The notes under the pieces: generated by a model
What the model was told of the DNA's origin: nothing
Database searches by the model: none
Seen by the model: the letters and a program-made list of their open reading frames with translations, nothing else
Program-made: the position numbers and the translations under genes
In this document: one piece after another, positions 50,633-59,737 of the stretch
Numbering within the stretch: position 1 is the first letter of the stretch
Layout of the letters: each line of letters opens with the position of its first letter
Assembly: GCA_905234195.1 (NCBI GenBank)
Contig: CAJOFR010000009.1
Span: forward strand, 1-64,000
Reading direction: 5' to 3'
Length of the DNA stretch: 64,000 nucleotides
DNA from: an uncultured Selenomonadaceae bacterium
GTDB lineage: Bacteria; Bacillota; Negativicutes; Selenomonadales; Selenomonadaceae

Positions 50633-51160
50633 ATGATGGATTTGTTGGAGCTGATGCGTTCGCGCAGGAGTGTCCGCCAATACACCGAAGAAAAAATTTC
50701 CGACGAGCAAATAAAAAATATTTTGAGTGCGGCGTTGCTTGCGCCTTCCGGTCACTCAAAATATCCCTGTGAATTTATCGTCGTGAAAAATCGTGAGACG
50801 CTGGAAAAAATGTCCCACTGCCGCGTTGGTGTCGCGAAGATGCTGACTCAAGCCGCCACCGCCGTCGTTGTCATTGCCGACCGCGAAAAGTCTGATACGA
50901 TTGTTGAAGATTGTTCCGTTGCGATGATGAACATGGAGTTAATGGCAAGCGCGCAGGGCATTGGCAACTGCTGGATTCAAGTGCGCGGGCGCGAAGCGGA
51001 AAATAATTCTCCCAGTGAAAATTATCTGCGCGAAATTTTGAACTTCCCCGAAAATTTTTCGTGCCAATCAATTTTATCGCTGGGCATCCCCGCGAAACAG
51101 CCGCGTCAACGCGAATTGGAAAAGCTCAAGTTTGAAAAAGTTCACGAGGAAAAATTTTGA
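50633..51160 (+). CDS. Nitroreductase family protein
   Basis: The 175-residue protein opens MMDLLELMRSRRSVRQYTEE, the FMN-binding pattern of the nitroreductase family, with LLAPSGHSKYPCEFIVVKN and a C-terminal GIPAKQPRQRELEK. It reduces nitro compounds or flavins with NAD(P)H; the natural substrate is unknown. Its end overlaps the convergent histidine kinase gene by 19 bases. Confidence 0.85.
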   Translation: MMDLLELMRSRRSVRQYTEEKISDEQIKNILSAALLAPSGHSKYPCEFIVVKNRETLEKMSHCRVGVAKMLTQAATAVVVIADREKSDTIVEDCSVAMMNMELMASAQGIGNCWIQVRGREAENNSPSENYLREILNFPENFSCQSILSLGIPAKQPRQRELEKLKFEKVHEEKF

Positions 51161-52581
51161 GTGACAGTTAATTCAAAAGTCGTGCCCTTGTCAAGTTCGC
51201 TGTCGACGCTGATTTTAATTTCGTGCTTATCGGCTATCCACTTCGCTATCGAAAGACCGAGACCGGCGGAAATTTTTTCGTCGTCGAACTTCGTGCGTGA
51301 CTTGTCGACGCGGAAAAATCTGTCGAAAATTTTTTGCCTGTCCTCGAAAGAAATCCCGATACCCTTATCAATAAATTTCACCGTCGCCGTTTGATTTTCA
51401 ACAGCCATTTCGATTTTAACTTCGTCGTTGCTGTATTTCAGGGCGTTGTCGAGAAAAATCGCGAACAGCTTTTTCAAAAGTTCAGGGTCGCCGCTCGTTT
51501 CAAACTCCTTTTCGCAAATAAACTTGACGCGCGGATTTTTGAAACGCTTGACGACAGAATTTATCAGCTCCCGAATTTCGACGGGCGATTTATTCAGCGG
51601 CTGGGTCTCCTGGTCCGCGCGCGCAAGGAACAGCATACTTTCGACGAGGTACTGCATATTTTGCGCGGAATTTTTAATCGACGCGGCGGACTCTTCGAGC
51701 AACTCCTTGTCTTCTGCGCCGTAAAGTTCGAGCATTTCGGCGTAGCCGCGAATAACGGTTATCGGCGTGCGCAGTTCGTGGGAGGCGTCGGCAATAAATC
51801 TCTGTTGCCGCGTGAAACTTTCTTCGAGGCGGTCAAGCATTTTGTTAAAGCTCTTCGAAAGTTTGCTGACTTCGTCGCCGGATTTTTCGACGTCAAGTCT
51901 TTTGTCCAGGTTGCCTGCAGAAATTTCGCGGGCGGTTTCGGTGACGTGTTTCAGCGGTTTTAAAATTCGGCGGCTCAAAAGATAGCCCGCCGCCATTGCC
52001 AAACCCAAGCCGATAACGTCGACAAAAAAAATCGTCCACAAAAGATAGCGGATAAAATCTTTTTCAAAGGTTATCGTCTTGAAAAATTGGAAGTGAAAAA
52101 TTTTCCCGCCGACTTCAAGCGGCAAGTCTTTGTAGTAAAAAAAGGAGTGGGGCGTTTCGACGAGTTTATATTCATTGCTCGCCCAAAAAGGCGGGTCGTT
52201 CCGGACGTACTTCAAAAATTTTTCAGTGTTGGGTATGTAAGGATTTGTATCGGTGATAACTTTTCCGGACTCGTCAACCACGCGAAAAACCACGCTCGGC
52301 ATGACGGTGCCCAGCCGATAAAAATTTTCGTCGATAGCGTTCAGTTCACGAACCTTTTGTGTTGTCCTTTCGATTGAGATATCCAGCGCGCGCTCCGCCT
52401 GGTGGTGAAAGACGTAATAAACTCCGGCGGTTGTGCCCACGTTCGTGACAATCAGCGTGACGAACAAAATCAGCGCGTAAGTCAAGCTTATCTGCGAAGA
52501 GAGTTTGAACCTTCTGCGGAAATTTGAAAAGCGTGTTTGAAAATTTAGGTGGGAGTTTTCTGCTTCAATCGCGTATGACAT
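51142..52581 (-). CDS. Membrane sensor histidine kinase
   Basis: The 479-residue protein (ATG 52581; a start at 52632 is also open) has two membrane helices (about 30-55 and 180-205) bracketing an extracytoplasmic sensor of about 125 residues. A HAMP domain (RRILKPLKHVTETAREISAG), the phosphoacceptor box FIADASHELRTPI, the N box IFLDNALKYS and the G box DKGIGIS are present. It would phosphorylate the response regulator whose gene overlaps its start by 17 bases. The stimulus is unknown. Confidence 0.92.
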   Translation of the reverse strand: MSYAIEAENSHLNFQTRFSNFRRRFKLSSQISLTYALILFVTLIVTNVGTTAGVYYVFHHQAERALDISIERTTQKVRELNAIDENFYRLGTVMPSVVFRVVDESGKVITDTNPYIPNTEKFLKYVRNDPPFWASNEYKLVETPHSFFYYKDLPLEVGGKIFHFQFFKTITFEKDFIRYLLWTIFFVDVIGLGLAMAAGYLLSRRILKPLKHVTETAREISAGNLDKRLDVEKSGDEVSKLSKSFNKMLDRLEESFTRQQRFIADASHELRTPITVIRGYAEMLELYGAEDKELLEESAASIKNSAQNMQYLVESMLFLARADQETQPLNKSPVEIRELINSVVKRFKNPRVKFICEKEFETSGDPELLKKLFAIFLDNALKYSNDEVKIEMAVENQTATVKFIDKGIGISFEDRQKIFDRFFRVDKSRTKFDDEKISAGLGLSIAKWIADKHEIKISVDSELDKGTTFELTVTQNFSS

Positions 52582-53254
52582 AGCCGACGCCTCGTGTTGT
52601 GTGAATATATTTTTCGCCGAAACGATCGTCAATCTTTGAACGGAGGTAGCTTATGTAGACGTCCACGACGTTGGTATTTCCCATGTAATCGTAGCCCCAA
52701 ACTTTTTGCAGAATCTGGTCGCGCGTGAGGACGTTCCTTTTGTTTTCGACGAGATATTGCAGAAGTTCGTACTCCTTGTGAGTAAGCTCGACACTTTCGC
52801 CTTTTACGGTGACTTCGCAGCGTTCGGGATAGAGAATCATATTTTTGACGATATAACGACGCCCGTCATCTTCGCGGATTCTTTCGTTATAGCGTTTGAT
52901 TGTGCCGCGCACTCTCGCCATGAGTTCTTCGAGTGAAAAAGGTTTTGTGACGTAATCATTTGCGCCCAAGTCCAGCCCTTCGACTTTATCTTTGACTTCG
53001 TCGAGGGCGGTGAGCATGATAATGGGGACGTCGCTGACTTCGCGAACTTTCCGGCAAATTTCCATGCCGTCCATTTCCGGCAACATGACATCGAGCAAAA
53101 CTAAATCGTATTTTTCTTGAACGATACGTTCGTAAGCGCGCCTGCCGTTGCGTTCGGTTGCGGTCTGGAAACCTTCTTTCGTCAAGGATATTTGTAAAAA
53201 TTTCGCGATACTTTTTTCGTCTTCGACAATGAAAATTTTTGCGGGCTCTTCCAT
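52565..53254 (-). CDS. OmpR-family response regulator
   Basis: The 229-residue protein starts at ATG 53254 after AGGAGGTG. The receiver has Glu/Asp in IVEDEKS, phosphoacceptor Asp in LVLLDVMLPEMDG, Thr in MLTAL and Lys in VTKPFS. The C-terminal winged helix has LTHKEYELLQYLVENKRNVL and TNVVDVYISYLRSKID. It is a DNA-binding partner of the kinase downstream. Confidence 0.95.
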   Translation of the reverse strand: MEEPAKIFIVEDEKSIAKFLQISLTKEGFQTATERNGRRAYERIVQEKYDLVLLDVMLPEMDGMEICRKVREVSDVPIIMLTALDEVKDKVEGLDLGANDYVTKPFSLEELMARVRGTIKRYNERIREDDGRRYIVKNMILYPERCEVTVKGESVELTHKEYELLQYLVENKRNVLTRDQILQKVWGYDYMGNTNVVDVYISYLRSKIDDRFGEKYIHTTRGVGYVIRD

Positions 53255-53402
53255 AAAAAGCACCTCCTGCCTTTTCACGATAAAAACTTCTTCCGCGATT
53301 ATGATACCTTAAATCGGCGATAATTTAAATACTTCGGAGAATTTTTTAATGAAATTTTAATGTTTTTTCCTTTTAAAATGTTTTCCTCTTTTGAATGAAC
53401 AT

Positions 53403-53493
53403 CTTCTTTTCTTTTGGCGCAAAAGAAAAGAAGCAAAAGAAAACTGCCCGCAGAGGTCGCATCACGCGACCAAATGCGGATCCCTGTGCGGCC
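53403..53493. repeat. Compound hairpin repeat, copy 5 (inverted)
   Basis: The 13-bp stem is CTTCTTTTCTTTT with AAAAGAAAAGAAG, followed by the GCCCGCA...TGCGG stem enclosing GGTCGC/GCGACC. The end carries TCCCTGTGCGGCC instead of the GGCCGCCC hairpin. Located between the divergent response regulator and peptidase genes. Confidence 0.85.
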
Positions 53494-53535
53494 TCTCTCC
53501 TCCTTCAAATGAAATCTTTAAAAAGGAGATTAATT

Positions 53536-55287
53536 ATGGCAACAGCACAACAGGTTATAAAAAATTTTATGGGCGCGCTGGATACCACGACGCTAAAATC
53601 TACGGCGGCTCTCGACGCGGCCGTCAAGTCCGTCTCAAATTTTTCAAGCTGGTCTGAACTGACAAATACGCTCGTCAAAGATTGCAAGGCGTATGGCGGC
53701 GACTACCAAAACTTTTTGAAAAATGCTTGCGGAATAATTTTGAACAACGACGACACCGGAGCGATAAGCGGCTCGGACGCCGGCGGCTCCACTGCAAAAA
53801 CCGCCGCAAGCATCGTTCCGGAAACAGGCGCGTGGAAATATCCCGCCTCGAACAGTTTTACAATCGAAGGGCTCACCGTCACCATGCCCGCCAAAAATAA
53901 ACTTGACGACAGCCAAAAATTTATCGTCGGCGCGCTTTACAGCTGGTGGGTCAAAGAATCGCTCGACTTGATAAAAAATTCTTTTGGGTTTACTTTCAAG
54001 GAAAGCGGTACCTCCGTGAAAAAAATCGACGTGCAATTTTATAACAAGAACGACGGAAATTTTGCTTCGATTTCCTACGGCTCCTCGAAAAAAACTACAA
54101 AGCTCACGCTGAAAATTAATATGCGCTATTACAGCGACATCGACCAAAATAATCCGAACGGCTCCGCAAGCAAGGCGTCAAAGTTTCTCGACAGGACGAT
54201 TGTCCACGAAATTACTCATGCTGTCATGGCGGCGAACATTGATTATTTTAGCAGACTGCCGACGGTTTTTAAGGAGGGCGCGGCGGAATTGATTCACGGT
54301 ATCGACGACGCCCGCTACGATTTGATTAAAAGTTTGGCGAGTAATTCTTCAAGCCTGCAGAGCGCGATTAAGGGGAGCAACACGGCAACTTACGCGGCGG
54401 GTTATATTTTGCTTAGGTATTTGGCGAAACAGGCGGCGGAAAATCGTGACCCTTCCAAAAATATTTCTGTCGAAGAAATTTTTTCGGACGACACAATTTC
54501 CGGAACTTCCGCGCGGGATATTTTCACCTACGACGGCGGCAATGACGTTATCAAAAAATTTACGAGCGGCACCGCTGAAAAAAGCGACGTGCTGGATATT
54601 TCGGGGGAGATTTCAAAAATCACGCGCTCTTCAGGGAAATTGGTTTTCACCGTGAAAAATAAAGGCACGCTCACCGTTGAGGCGGGGACGAACACCGACA
54701 AAGCCATTCAGTATTACAACAACTCGAACAAGATGACCGTCGCGAAGTTCGGCAACTCGACGAGCGCGAATAAATTTACTTACGACAGCGGCGTTGATTT
54801 TTATTTCGGCGGGAGCAAAAAAGATACGCTGGTTGCAAGCGGCAAGGACGACGTCGAAATTAATTTGGCTGACGAAAAATTTTCCGGCGTTGAGATTATT
54901 GACGCGAAAAATTCTTCGGGGAAAAATTTTTTGGCGGGGGATTCTGCGGAAAACAAAATTCTCGGCGGCAAAGGAACTTCGACACTTTGGGGCGGCGGCG
55001 GTTCGTCGAATGATACTTTGATTGGCGGGAGCGGCGAAAATATTTTTTGGTACGGGCTCGGCGAAGGCAACGACGTCATTCAAAGCGCGAAGAACAGCGA
55101 CACGGTGAATTTATACAACGTCCGCCTGGAGGATCTGACTTTTGCCGGCGCGTCGGGGAATAATTTGCTTTTGAGTACGGCGTCCGGAAATTTGACGATT
55201 AAGGGCGCGGCTTGCCCGATTGTTCAGCTTGCCGACGGTTCCGCTTATCAGTACGACCGCAGTAAAAAAATTTGGAACGAGAAATAA
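53536..55287 (+). CDS. Zinc metallopeptidase-like protein with RTX-type C-terminus
   Basis: The 583-residue protein starts at ATG 53536 behind AAAGGAG. There is no signal peptide. The middle has a gluzincin-like zinc site: HEITH (224-228) in TIVHEITHAVMAAN, with KEGAAEL and its glutamates (247, 251) as third-ligand candidates, preceded by LTLKINMRYYSD. This resembles peptidase domains such as flagellinolysin. From about 340 on there are RTX-like modules (GGNDVIKKF, GGGGSSNDTLIGGSGEN) and the tail DGSAYQYDRSKKIW, shared with the second RTX-like protein. Secretion by a signal-less route is likely. The target is unknown; the peptidase family match is moderate. Confidence 0.75.
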   Translation: MATAQQVIKNFMGALDTTTLKSTAALDAAVKSVSNFSSWSELTNTLVKDCKAYGGDYQNFLKNACGIILNNDDTGAISGSDAGGSTAKTAASIVPETGAWKYPASNSFTIEGLTVTMPAKNKLDDSQKFIVGALYSWWVKESLDLIKNSFGFTFKESGTSVKKIDVQFYNKNDGNFASISYGSSKKTTKLTLKINMRYYSDIDQNNPNGSASKASKFLDRTIVHEITHAVMAANIDYFSRLPTVFKEGAAELIHGIDDARYDLIKSLASNSSSLQSAIKGSNTATYAAGYILLRYLAKQAAENRDPSKNISVEEIFSDDTISGTSARDIFTYDGGNDVIKKFTSGTAEKSDVLDISGEISKITRSSGKLVFTVKNKGTLTVEAGTNTDKAIQYYNNSNKMTVAKFGNSTSANKFTYDSGVDFYFGGSKKDTLVASGKDDVEINLADEKFSGVEIIDAKNSSGKNFLAGDSAENKILGGKGTSTLWGGGGSSNDTLIGGSGENIFWYGLGEGNDVIQSAKNSDTVNLYNVRLEDLTFAGASGNNLLLSTASGNLTIKGAACPIVQLADGSAYQYDRSKKIWNEK

Positions 55288-55305
55288 TTTTGGAAAGGAA
55301 TTTTT

Positions 55306-56430
55306 ATGAATCGCAGAAATTTTATTCGCAACGGGCTGATTGGCGTCGCGGGCGCGGCGGCTGTTGCGGGCGGCGGGATTTTTTATTATGTCAACCGTCC
55401 GGAATTTGGGCGGCTGCCTTCAGGTGACAGGCTGAAAAAAATTTTGAACTCCCCGCATTATTTTACGGATCACTTTGAATGTTTGACGCCGGTGCGAGTC
55501 ATGGCGGAAAATTCCGGCGGCGAAAATCGTATCGTGGCGACGGTGAAATTTTTGTTCGCTGACAAGTCTGCTTTAAGTCCGCCCGGTTCCGTGCCGACTG
55601 CGAAGACAAATTTACGCGCGATAGATTCCAATCTTGACTGCGCGGTTTGGATGGGGCATTCGACGATTTATTTGCAACTTGCCGGCAAAAAAATTTTACT
55701 TGACCCGGTTTTTTCGTCGTACGCCTCGCCGATATTTTTTGTGAATCGTGCGTTCGAGGGCAGTAACATTTATTCGGCGGAAGATTTTCCGGAGCTGGAC
55801 ATTTTGGCGATAACTCACGACCATTGGGATCATTTGGATTATCCCAGCGTCATGGCACTCAAGCCGAAAATTAAAACGGTGCTGTGTCCTTTGGGCGTCG
55901 GCGAATATTTCGAGCAGTGGGGGTTTCCTCCCGAAAAAATTATTGAAGAGGATTGGGATTCGGTGATAGACTTCGGAAATAATTTCACCGTGCACATTTT
56001 GACGAGCCAACATTTTTCCGGACGCATGCTGAAACAAAATCCGACAGAGTGGTGTAGTTTTGCTTTTATCACGCCGCGCAGAAAAATTTTTTGTAGCGGC
56101 GACGGCGGATATAATGATCACTTCAAAAAGATTGGCGAAAAATTTGGCGGCTTTGATTTTGCGTTCATGGAGAACGGGCAGTACAACGAGGCTTGGCATG
56201 CGATTCACATGTTGCCGAATGAAACTGCCGCCGCTTCGGAAGATATTCGCGCGAAAAAAGTTGTCCCCATTCACGCGGGAAAATTCGCGCTGTCCCGTCA
56301 CGCCTGGAATGACCCCTACAAAGACTTGACGGCGGAGAGTGCCGGGAAAAAATATCAGCTCTTGACGCCGCGCATTGGTGAGCTGATTGATTTTACTCAG
56401 GAGCAAAATTTTTCGCAGTGGTTCATTTGA
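55306..56430 (+). CDS. Tat-dependent NAPE-PLD-like metallo-hydrolase
   Basis: The 374-residue protein has a twin-arginine signal NRRNFIRNGLIGVAG with a hydrophobic stretch lacking a clear cleavage site. The metallo-beta-lactamase fold has THDHWDHLDYPS, the active-site motif HWDHLDY, SQHFSGR, CSGDGGYND and PIHAGKFALSRHAW. This is the N-acyl-phosphatidylethanolamine phospholipase D-like branch. It begins 18 bases after the peptidase gene, so the two may share a transcript. Its lipid substrate in bacteria is not established. Confidence 0.85.
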   Translation: MNRRNFIRNGLIGVAGAAAVAGGGIFYYVNRPEFGRLPSGDRLKKILNSPHYFTDHFECLTPVRVMAENSGGENRIVATVKFLFADKSALSPPGSVPTAKTNLRAIDSNLDCAVWMGHSTIYLQLAGKKILLDPVFSSYASPIFFVNRAFEGSNIYSAEDFPELDILAITHDHWDHLDYPSVMALKPKIKTVLCPLGVGEYFEQWGFPPEKIIEEDWDSVIDFGNNFTVHILTSQHFSGRMLKQNPTEWCSFAFITPRRKIFCSGDGGYNDHFKKIGEKFGGFDFAFMENGQYNEAWHAIHMLPNETAAASEDIRAKKVVPIHAGKFALSRHAWNDPYKDLTAESAGKKYQLLTPRIGELIDFTQEQNFSQWFI

Positions 56431-56437
56431 AAATCTC

Positions 56438-56465
56438 TTGACAATGTACAAGACAGGCGTATCAT
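56438..56465 (+). promoter_or_regulatory. Promoter of the flavoprotein gene
   Basis: TTGACA (56438-56443) and TATCAT (56460-56465) are separated by 16 bases, with the start 32 bases downstream. Confidence 0.65.
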
Positions 56466-56496
56466 TTTCAGCAGATTGAATTAAGGAGAATTTTTG

Positions 56497-57738
56497 ATGA
56501 CTAAAGTTATCGTGATTGGCGGCGGTCCTGCGGGAATGATGTCCGCTATTCGTGCGGCTGAAGGCGGCGCGCAGGTCACTCTTTTTGAAAAAATGAATCG
56601 TCTCGGGCGAAAGTTGAGTATCACCGGCAAAGGGCGTTGCAATTTGACGAACGCCGCTGACACCGCCGAAATTATCAAGAACATTCCCCGCAACGGAAAA
56701 TTTTTATTCAGCGCGCTGGAAAATTTCACCGCCGTCGACACCGTGAATTTTTTTGAGTCTCTCGGCTTGAAGACGAAACACGAGCGCGGCAACAGGATTT
56801 TTCCCGAAAGTGACAACGCCGCCGAAGTTATCGACGTCCTTTCAAAAAAATTGGCAGTCCTTAACGTCGAGGTCAAACTTAATGCGCGCGTCGACGAAAT
56901 TATTTCCGACGATAAAAAAGTTCGCGGCGTCGAAGTCAACGGAAAATTTTTTGAGGCGGACGCAATTATTTTGGCGACGGGCGGCGCATCTTATCCGGCT
57001 ACGGGCTCAACCGGCGACGGCTTTAAATTTTCGCGCGAACTCGGTCACACCGTCACGGAAATTTTGCCCGCGCTCGTGCCCCTCGAAATTGAAGAAGACT
57101 TCGTGAAATCTCTGCAAGGTCTTTCGTTGCGAAATGTCCGCGTCTCTTTAATTTCGGACGGGCAAAAAATTTCGGAACTCTTCGGCGAAATGTTGTTCAC
57201 CCACTTTGGAGTTTCGGGTCCGGTAATTTTGACACTCAGCCGCCAAGTCGCAAAACTTTTGTCCGAAAAAAAATTCGTCGAGCTGCTCATAAACTTAAAG
57301 CCGGCGTTGACACCGGAGCAACTCAACGCAAGAGTACTGCGCGATTTTGAAAAGTTCAAGCGCAAAACGATCAAGAATGCTCTCGTCGAACTCTTGCCGG
57401 GAAAATTAATCCCTGTCGTTTTAGATTTATCGTACCTGGACGAAGAAAGACGCGTCGACGAAATCACGAAGGAAGAACGCCGAAGATTGATAGAAGTCCT
57501 GCGCGGCTTGCCCTTGACCGTGACGAAGACGCGCCCGCTGGACGAGGCGATAGTTACTTCGGGCGGCGTGGCGGTGAAAGAAATAAATCCCAAAACGATG
57601 CAGTCGAAAATCGTTTCAGGATTATTTATCGTCGGTGAAGTCGCGGACGTGGACGGCAACACCGGCGGATTTAATTTACAAGCGGCGTGGGCAATGGGCA
57701 ATGCCGCCGGAAAATTTGCCGCCGAATTTAAATCTTGA
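56497..57738 (+). CDS. HI0933-like (YhiN-family) FAD-dependent oxidoreductase
   Basis: The 413-residue protein has the FAD-binding [11 protein letters not shown] near the N-terminus, [30 protein letters not shown], and the C-terminal [19 protein letters not shown] with [19 protein letters not shown]. These are the HI0933 family signatures; members are poorly characterised flavoproteins. The ATG at 56497 is preferred over TTG 56494. The end overlaps the convergent chemoreceptor gene by 11 bases. Confidence 0.92.
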   Translation: MTKVIVIGGGPAGMMSAIRAAEGGAQVTLFEKMNRLGRKLSITGKGRCNLTNAADTAEIIKNIPRNGKFLFSALENFTAVDTVNFFESLGLKTKHERGNRIFPESDNAAEVIDVLSKKLAVLNVEVKLNARVDEIISDDKKVRGVEVNGKFFEADAIILATGGASYPATGSTGDGFKFSRELGHTVTEILPALVPLEIEEDFVKSLQGLSLRNVRVSLISDGQKISELFGEMLFTHFGVSGPVILTLSRQVAKLLSEKKFVELLINLKPALTPEQLNARVLRDFEKFKRKTIKNALVELLPGKLIPVVLDLSYLDEERRVDEITKEERRRLIEVLRGLPLTVTKTRPLDEAIVTSGGVAVKEINPKTMQSKIVSGLFIVGEVADVDGNTGGFNLQAAWAMGNAAGKFAAEFKS

Positions 57739-59464
57739 ACTCGTGCACGGCGACTTGCATATCCTGCGACAATTCCGTTAAAGTTTTGCTGTCTTCGGAA
57801 ATTTCCACGATACTCCCCGCCTGTTCGGCAGTCGCCATAGAAATACTTTCCATCTTCTCGGAAATTTCGGCGGACATCTTAGAAATTTTTTCCGTGCGGT
57901 CGACAATATCCAGAATCGGCGCGCGCAAGTCACTGATTATTTGCATGACTTGTTGGGAATTTTCCTCCGCCTGCTGAATCATATTAACAATCTCGTGGAA
58001 AGACTGCCCTGTTGCCGCGACGTTGTTGCGCCCCTCTTCGACGCGCTGATAACCCGTGCGCATCGTGACGACGGCTTTTTCTGTCGTCTCCTGAATATTT
58101 TCGATAATGCTACCGATACGCTGAACGGATTGTTGGGAACCTTCCGCCAGCTTGCGAACTTCGTCAGCGACAACCGCAAAACCGCGCCCGTGTTCGCCGG
58201 CGCGCGCCGCCTCTATCGCCGCATTGAGCGCAAGCAAATTCGTCTGCTCGGCTATCCCCGAAATAACTTCGACGATTGAGCCAATCTCTTTGGAATTTTC
58301 GCCCAGCTCCTGAACAATGCGCGCAGATTCTTCGACGGCGGCGGCAATCTCGTGCATTTGACGAACAGTCTCGTTGGCAGTCTCGTTGCCGATAACCGCC
58401 TGCTTTGAAGTTTGCTGGACGCTCTCAAGACCGGCTTTCATCGCGGCGATTGACTGTTCGACACTCGTTTCCATTTGCTTGACGCGAATTTCTGTATCGC
58501 TGACAGCCTCCTTTTGCTCGGAAACATTTTCGGTTGCGCTGGCTACGGAGAACGCGACATTTTGAATCAGCTCGCCGGATTTATTTACGCTGTCCTGCAT
58601 TTTTTCAGAGCTGTCCGAAATTTTTTTGGAGGCGGCTTGAATATTTTTTAGCACCTTGCGCATATGTTGCATGACGGAATTAAATTGCTCGGCTATTGTC
58701 CCGAACTCGTCCGTTGAATCGCTGTGAACGTCGTGCGACAAATCACTCTGTGCGGCTTTTTCGGTGACGGAAACAATTTGCGTGACGGAGTGTCGAATAT
58801 CTTTCGCGAGGAAATACAAAATGCCGACGACAAACAAAAGAATCACAGCGATAACAATCCCCATGATATGAATCAAAGTCGTGAAACTGTCGAAAGTTTT
58901 TTCGGAGGAGTCCACCGCGTCGTGCAAACCCTTCGTGCATTCAGCGACGTCCTCATTCATTGCGGCAAAAATTTCGTCGTACGCCCTGTCAACGTCGCTG
59001 TCGAGGAAGGCAACACAAGCCTCGTTATCGCCGGACGAAATTAATCTGTCAAGCTGATTGAGTTTGGCTTTGTAATTTTCCCAGAGCCGCAACTCGTTAT
59101 CAATCATCGCCTGGTCGTGCTGAAGTTCGGCTTCGGTTTCGTAGACGCCGTTGTTTATAACTTGCTGGTACGTCTGAAAATTTTCGTCCGTGCTTTTGAT
59201 TGTTTTATCGCGCTCGGCAATCCAAGTTGAATGATTCGGCGTGCCCATTGTCGCGATAGTGAAGTAGACCGCCCTTTGCGTATCGGAAATATTTTTTGAA
59301 ATCGCGTTGACAGTCGTACTTGAGTCCAGCCAATCTCTTACGTTGGAACGGTCGCCGCTTAAACTCATAAAAGAAAAATTTATGAACAACCCGAATCCCG
59401 CAACCAGAACAAAAACTATTCCGAAAGAACCGATAAGTTTTTTTGTAAGTGTCAGCCCTTTCAT
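57728..59464 (-). CDS. Methyl-accepting chemotaxis protein
   Basis: The 578-residue protein starts at ATG 59464 behind GAGGAG (GTG 59473 is possible). Two membrane helices (about 10-32 and 190-215) border a helical periplasmic sensor of four-helix type. HAMP follows, then a long coiled coil and the signalling hairpin [20 protein letters not shown] with [16 protein letters not shown]. It would signal to CheA and thus to cheY at 31968. The ligand is unknown. Confidence 0.95.
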   Translation of the reverse strand: MKGLTLTKKLIGSFGIVFVLVAGFGLFINFSFMSLSGDRSNVRDWLDSSTTVNAISKNISDTQRAVYFTIATMGTPNHSTWIAERDKTIKSTDENFQTYQQVINNGVYETEAELQHDQAMIDNELRLWENYKAKLNQLDRLISSGDNEACVAFLDSDVDRAYDEIFAAMNEDVAECTKGLHDAVDSSEKTFDSFTTLIHIMGIVIAVILLFVVGILYFLAKDIRHSVTQIVSVTEKAAQSDLSHDVHSDSTDEFGTIAEQFNSVMQHMRKVLKNIQAASKKISDSSEKMQDSVNKSGELIQNVAFSVASATENVSEQKEAVSDTEIRVKQMETSVEQSIAAMKAGLESVQQTSKQAVIGNETANETVRQMHEIAAAVEESARIVQELGENSKEIGSIVEVISGIAEQTNLLALNAAIEAARAGEHGRGFAVVADEVRKLAEGSQQSVQRIGSIIENIQETTEKAVVTMRTGYQRVEEGRNNVAATGQSFHEIVNMIQQAEENSQQVMQIISDLRAPILDIVDRTEKISKMSAEISEKMESISMATAEQAGSIVEISEDSKTLTELSQDMQVAVHEFKI

Positions 59465-59607
59465 TTTTTTCACTCCTCAATTTAAAATTTAGAGGAATAT
59501 TCTTGAAAAAATAGTTTGTTCCTGCTTGACCGGCAGTTAGTTTTCAGGGATTAGCGGCTAGGGAAGTTTTTTTTCTTCTAAAATTTTTTCTCTCTTTAAG
59601 TATGACT

Positions 59608-59705
59608 CTTCTTTTCTTTTGGCGCAAAAGAAAAGAAGCAAAAGAAAACTGCCCGCAGAGGTCGCATCACGCGACCAAATGCGGGCGGCCGCACATCCCT
59701 GTGCC
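59608..59705. repeat. Compound hairpin repeat, copy 6 (inverted)
   Basis: CTTCTTTTCTTTT/AAAAGAAAAGAAG, GCCCGCA/TGCGGGC enclosing GGTCGC/GCGACC, and an end hairpin GCACA/TGTGC. Flanked by TAGGGATTAG-type arms at 59537-59561 and 59711-59735, so that the core sits inside an outer inverted repeat. Confidence 0.85.
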
Positions 59706-59737
59706 TTTCACACTAACCCCTAATCGCTAATCTATAG

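Noticed and set aside
53395..53535. Extension of the peptidase gene upstream to 53395
   Set aside because: This part is the compound hairpin repeat read through; the ATG at 53536 has a good ribosome-binding site.
59474..59737. Sigma-28 promoter for the chemoreceptor gene
   Set aside because: No TAAA-N15-GCCGATAA-like arrangement was found upstream of the start.
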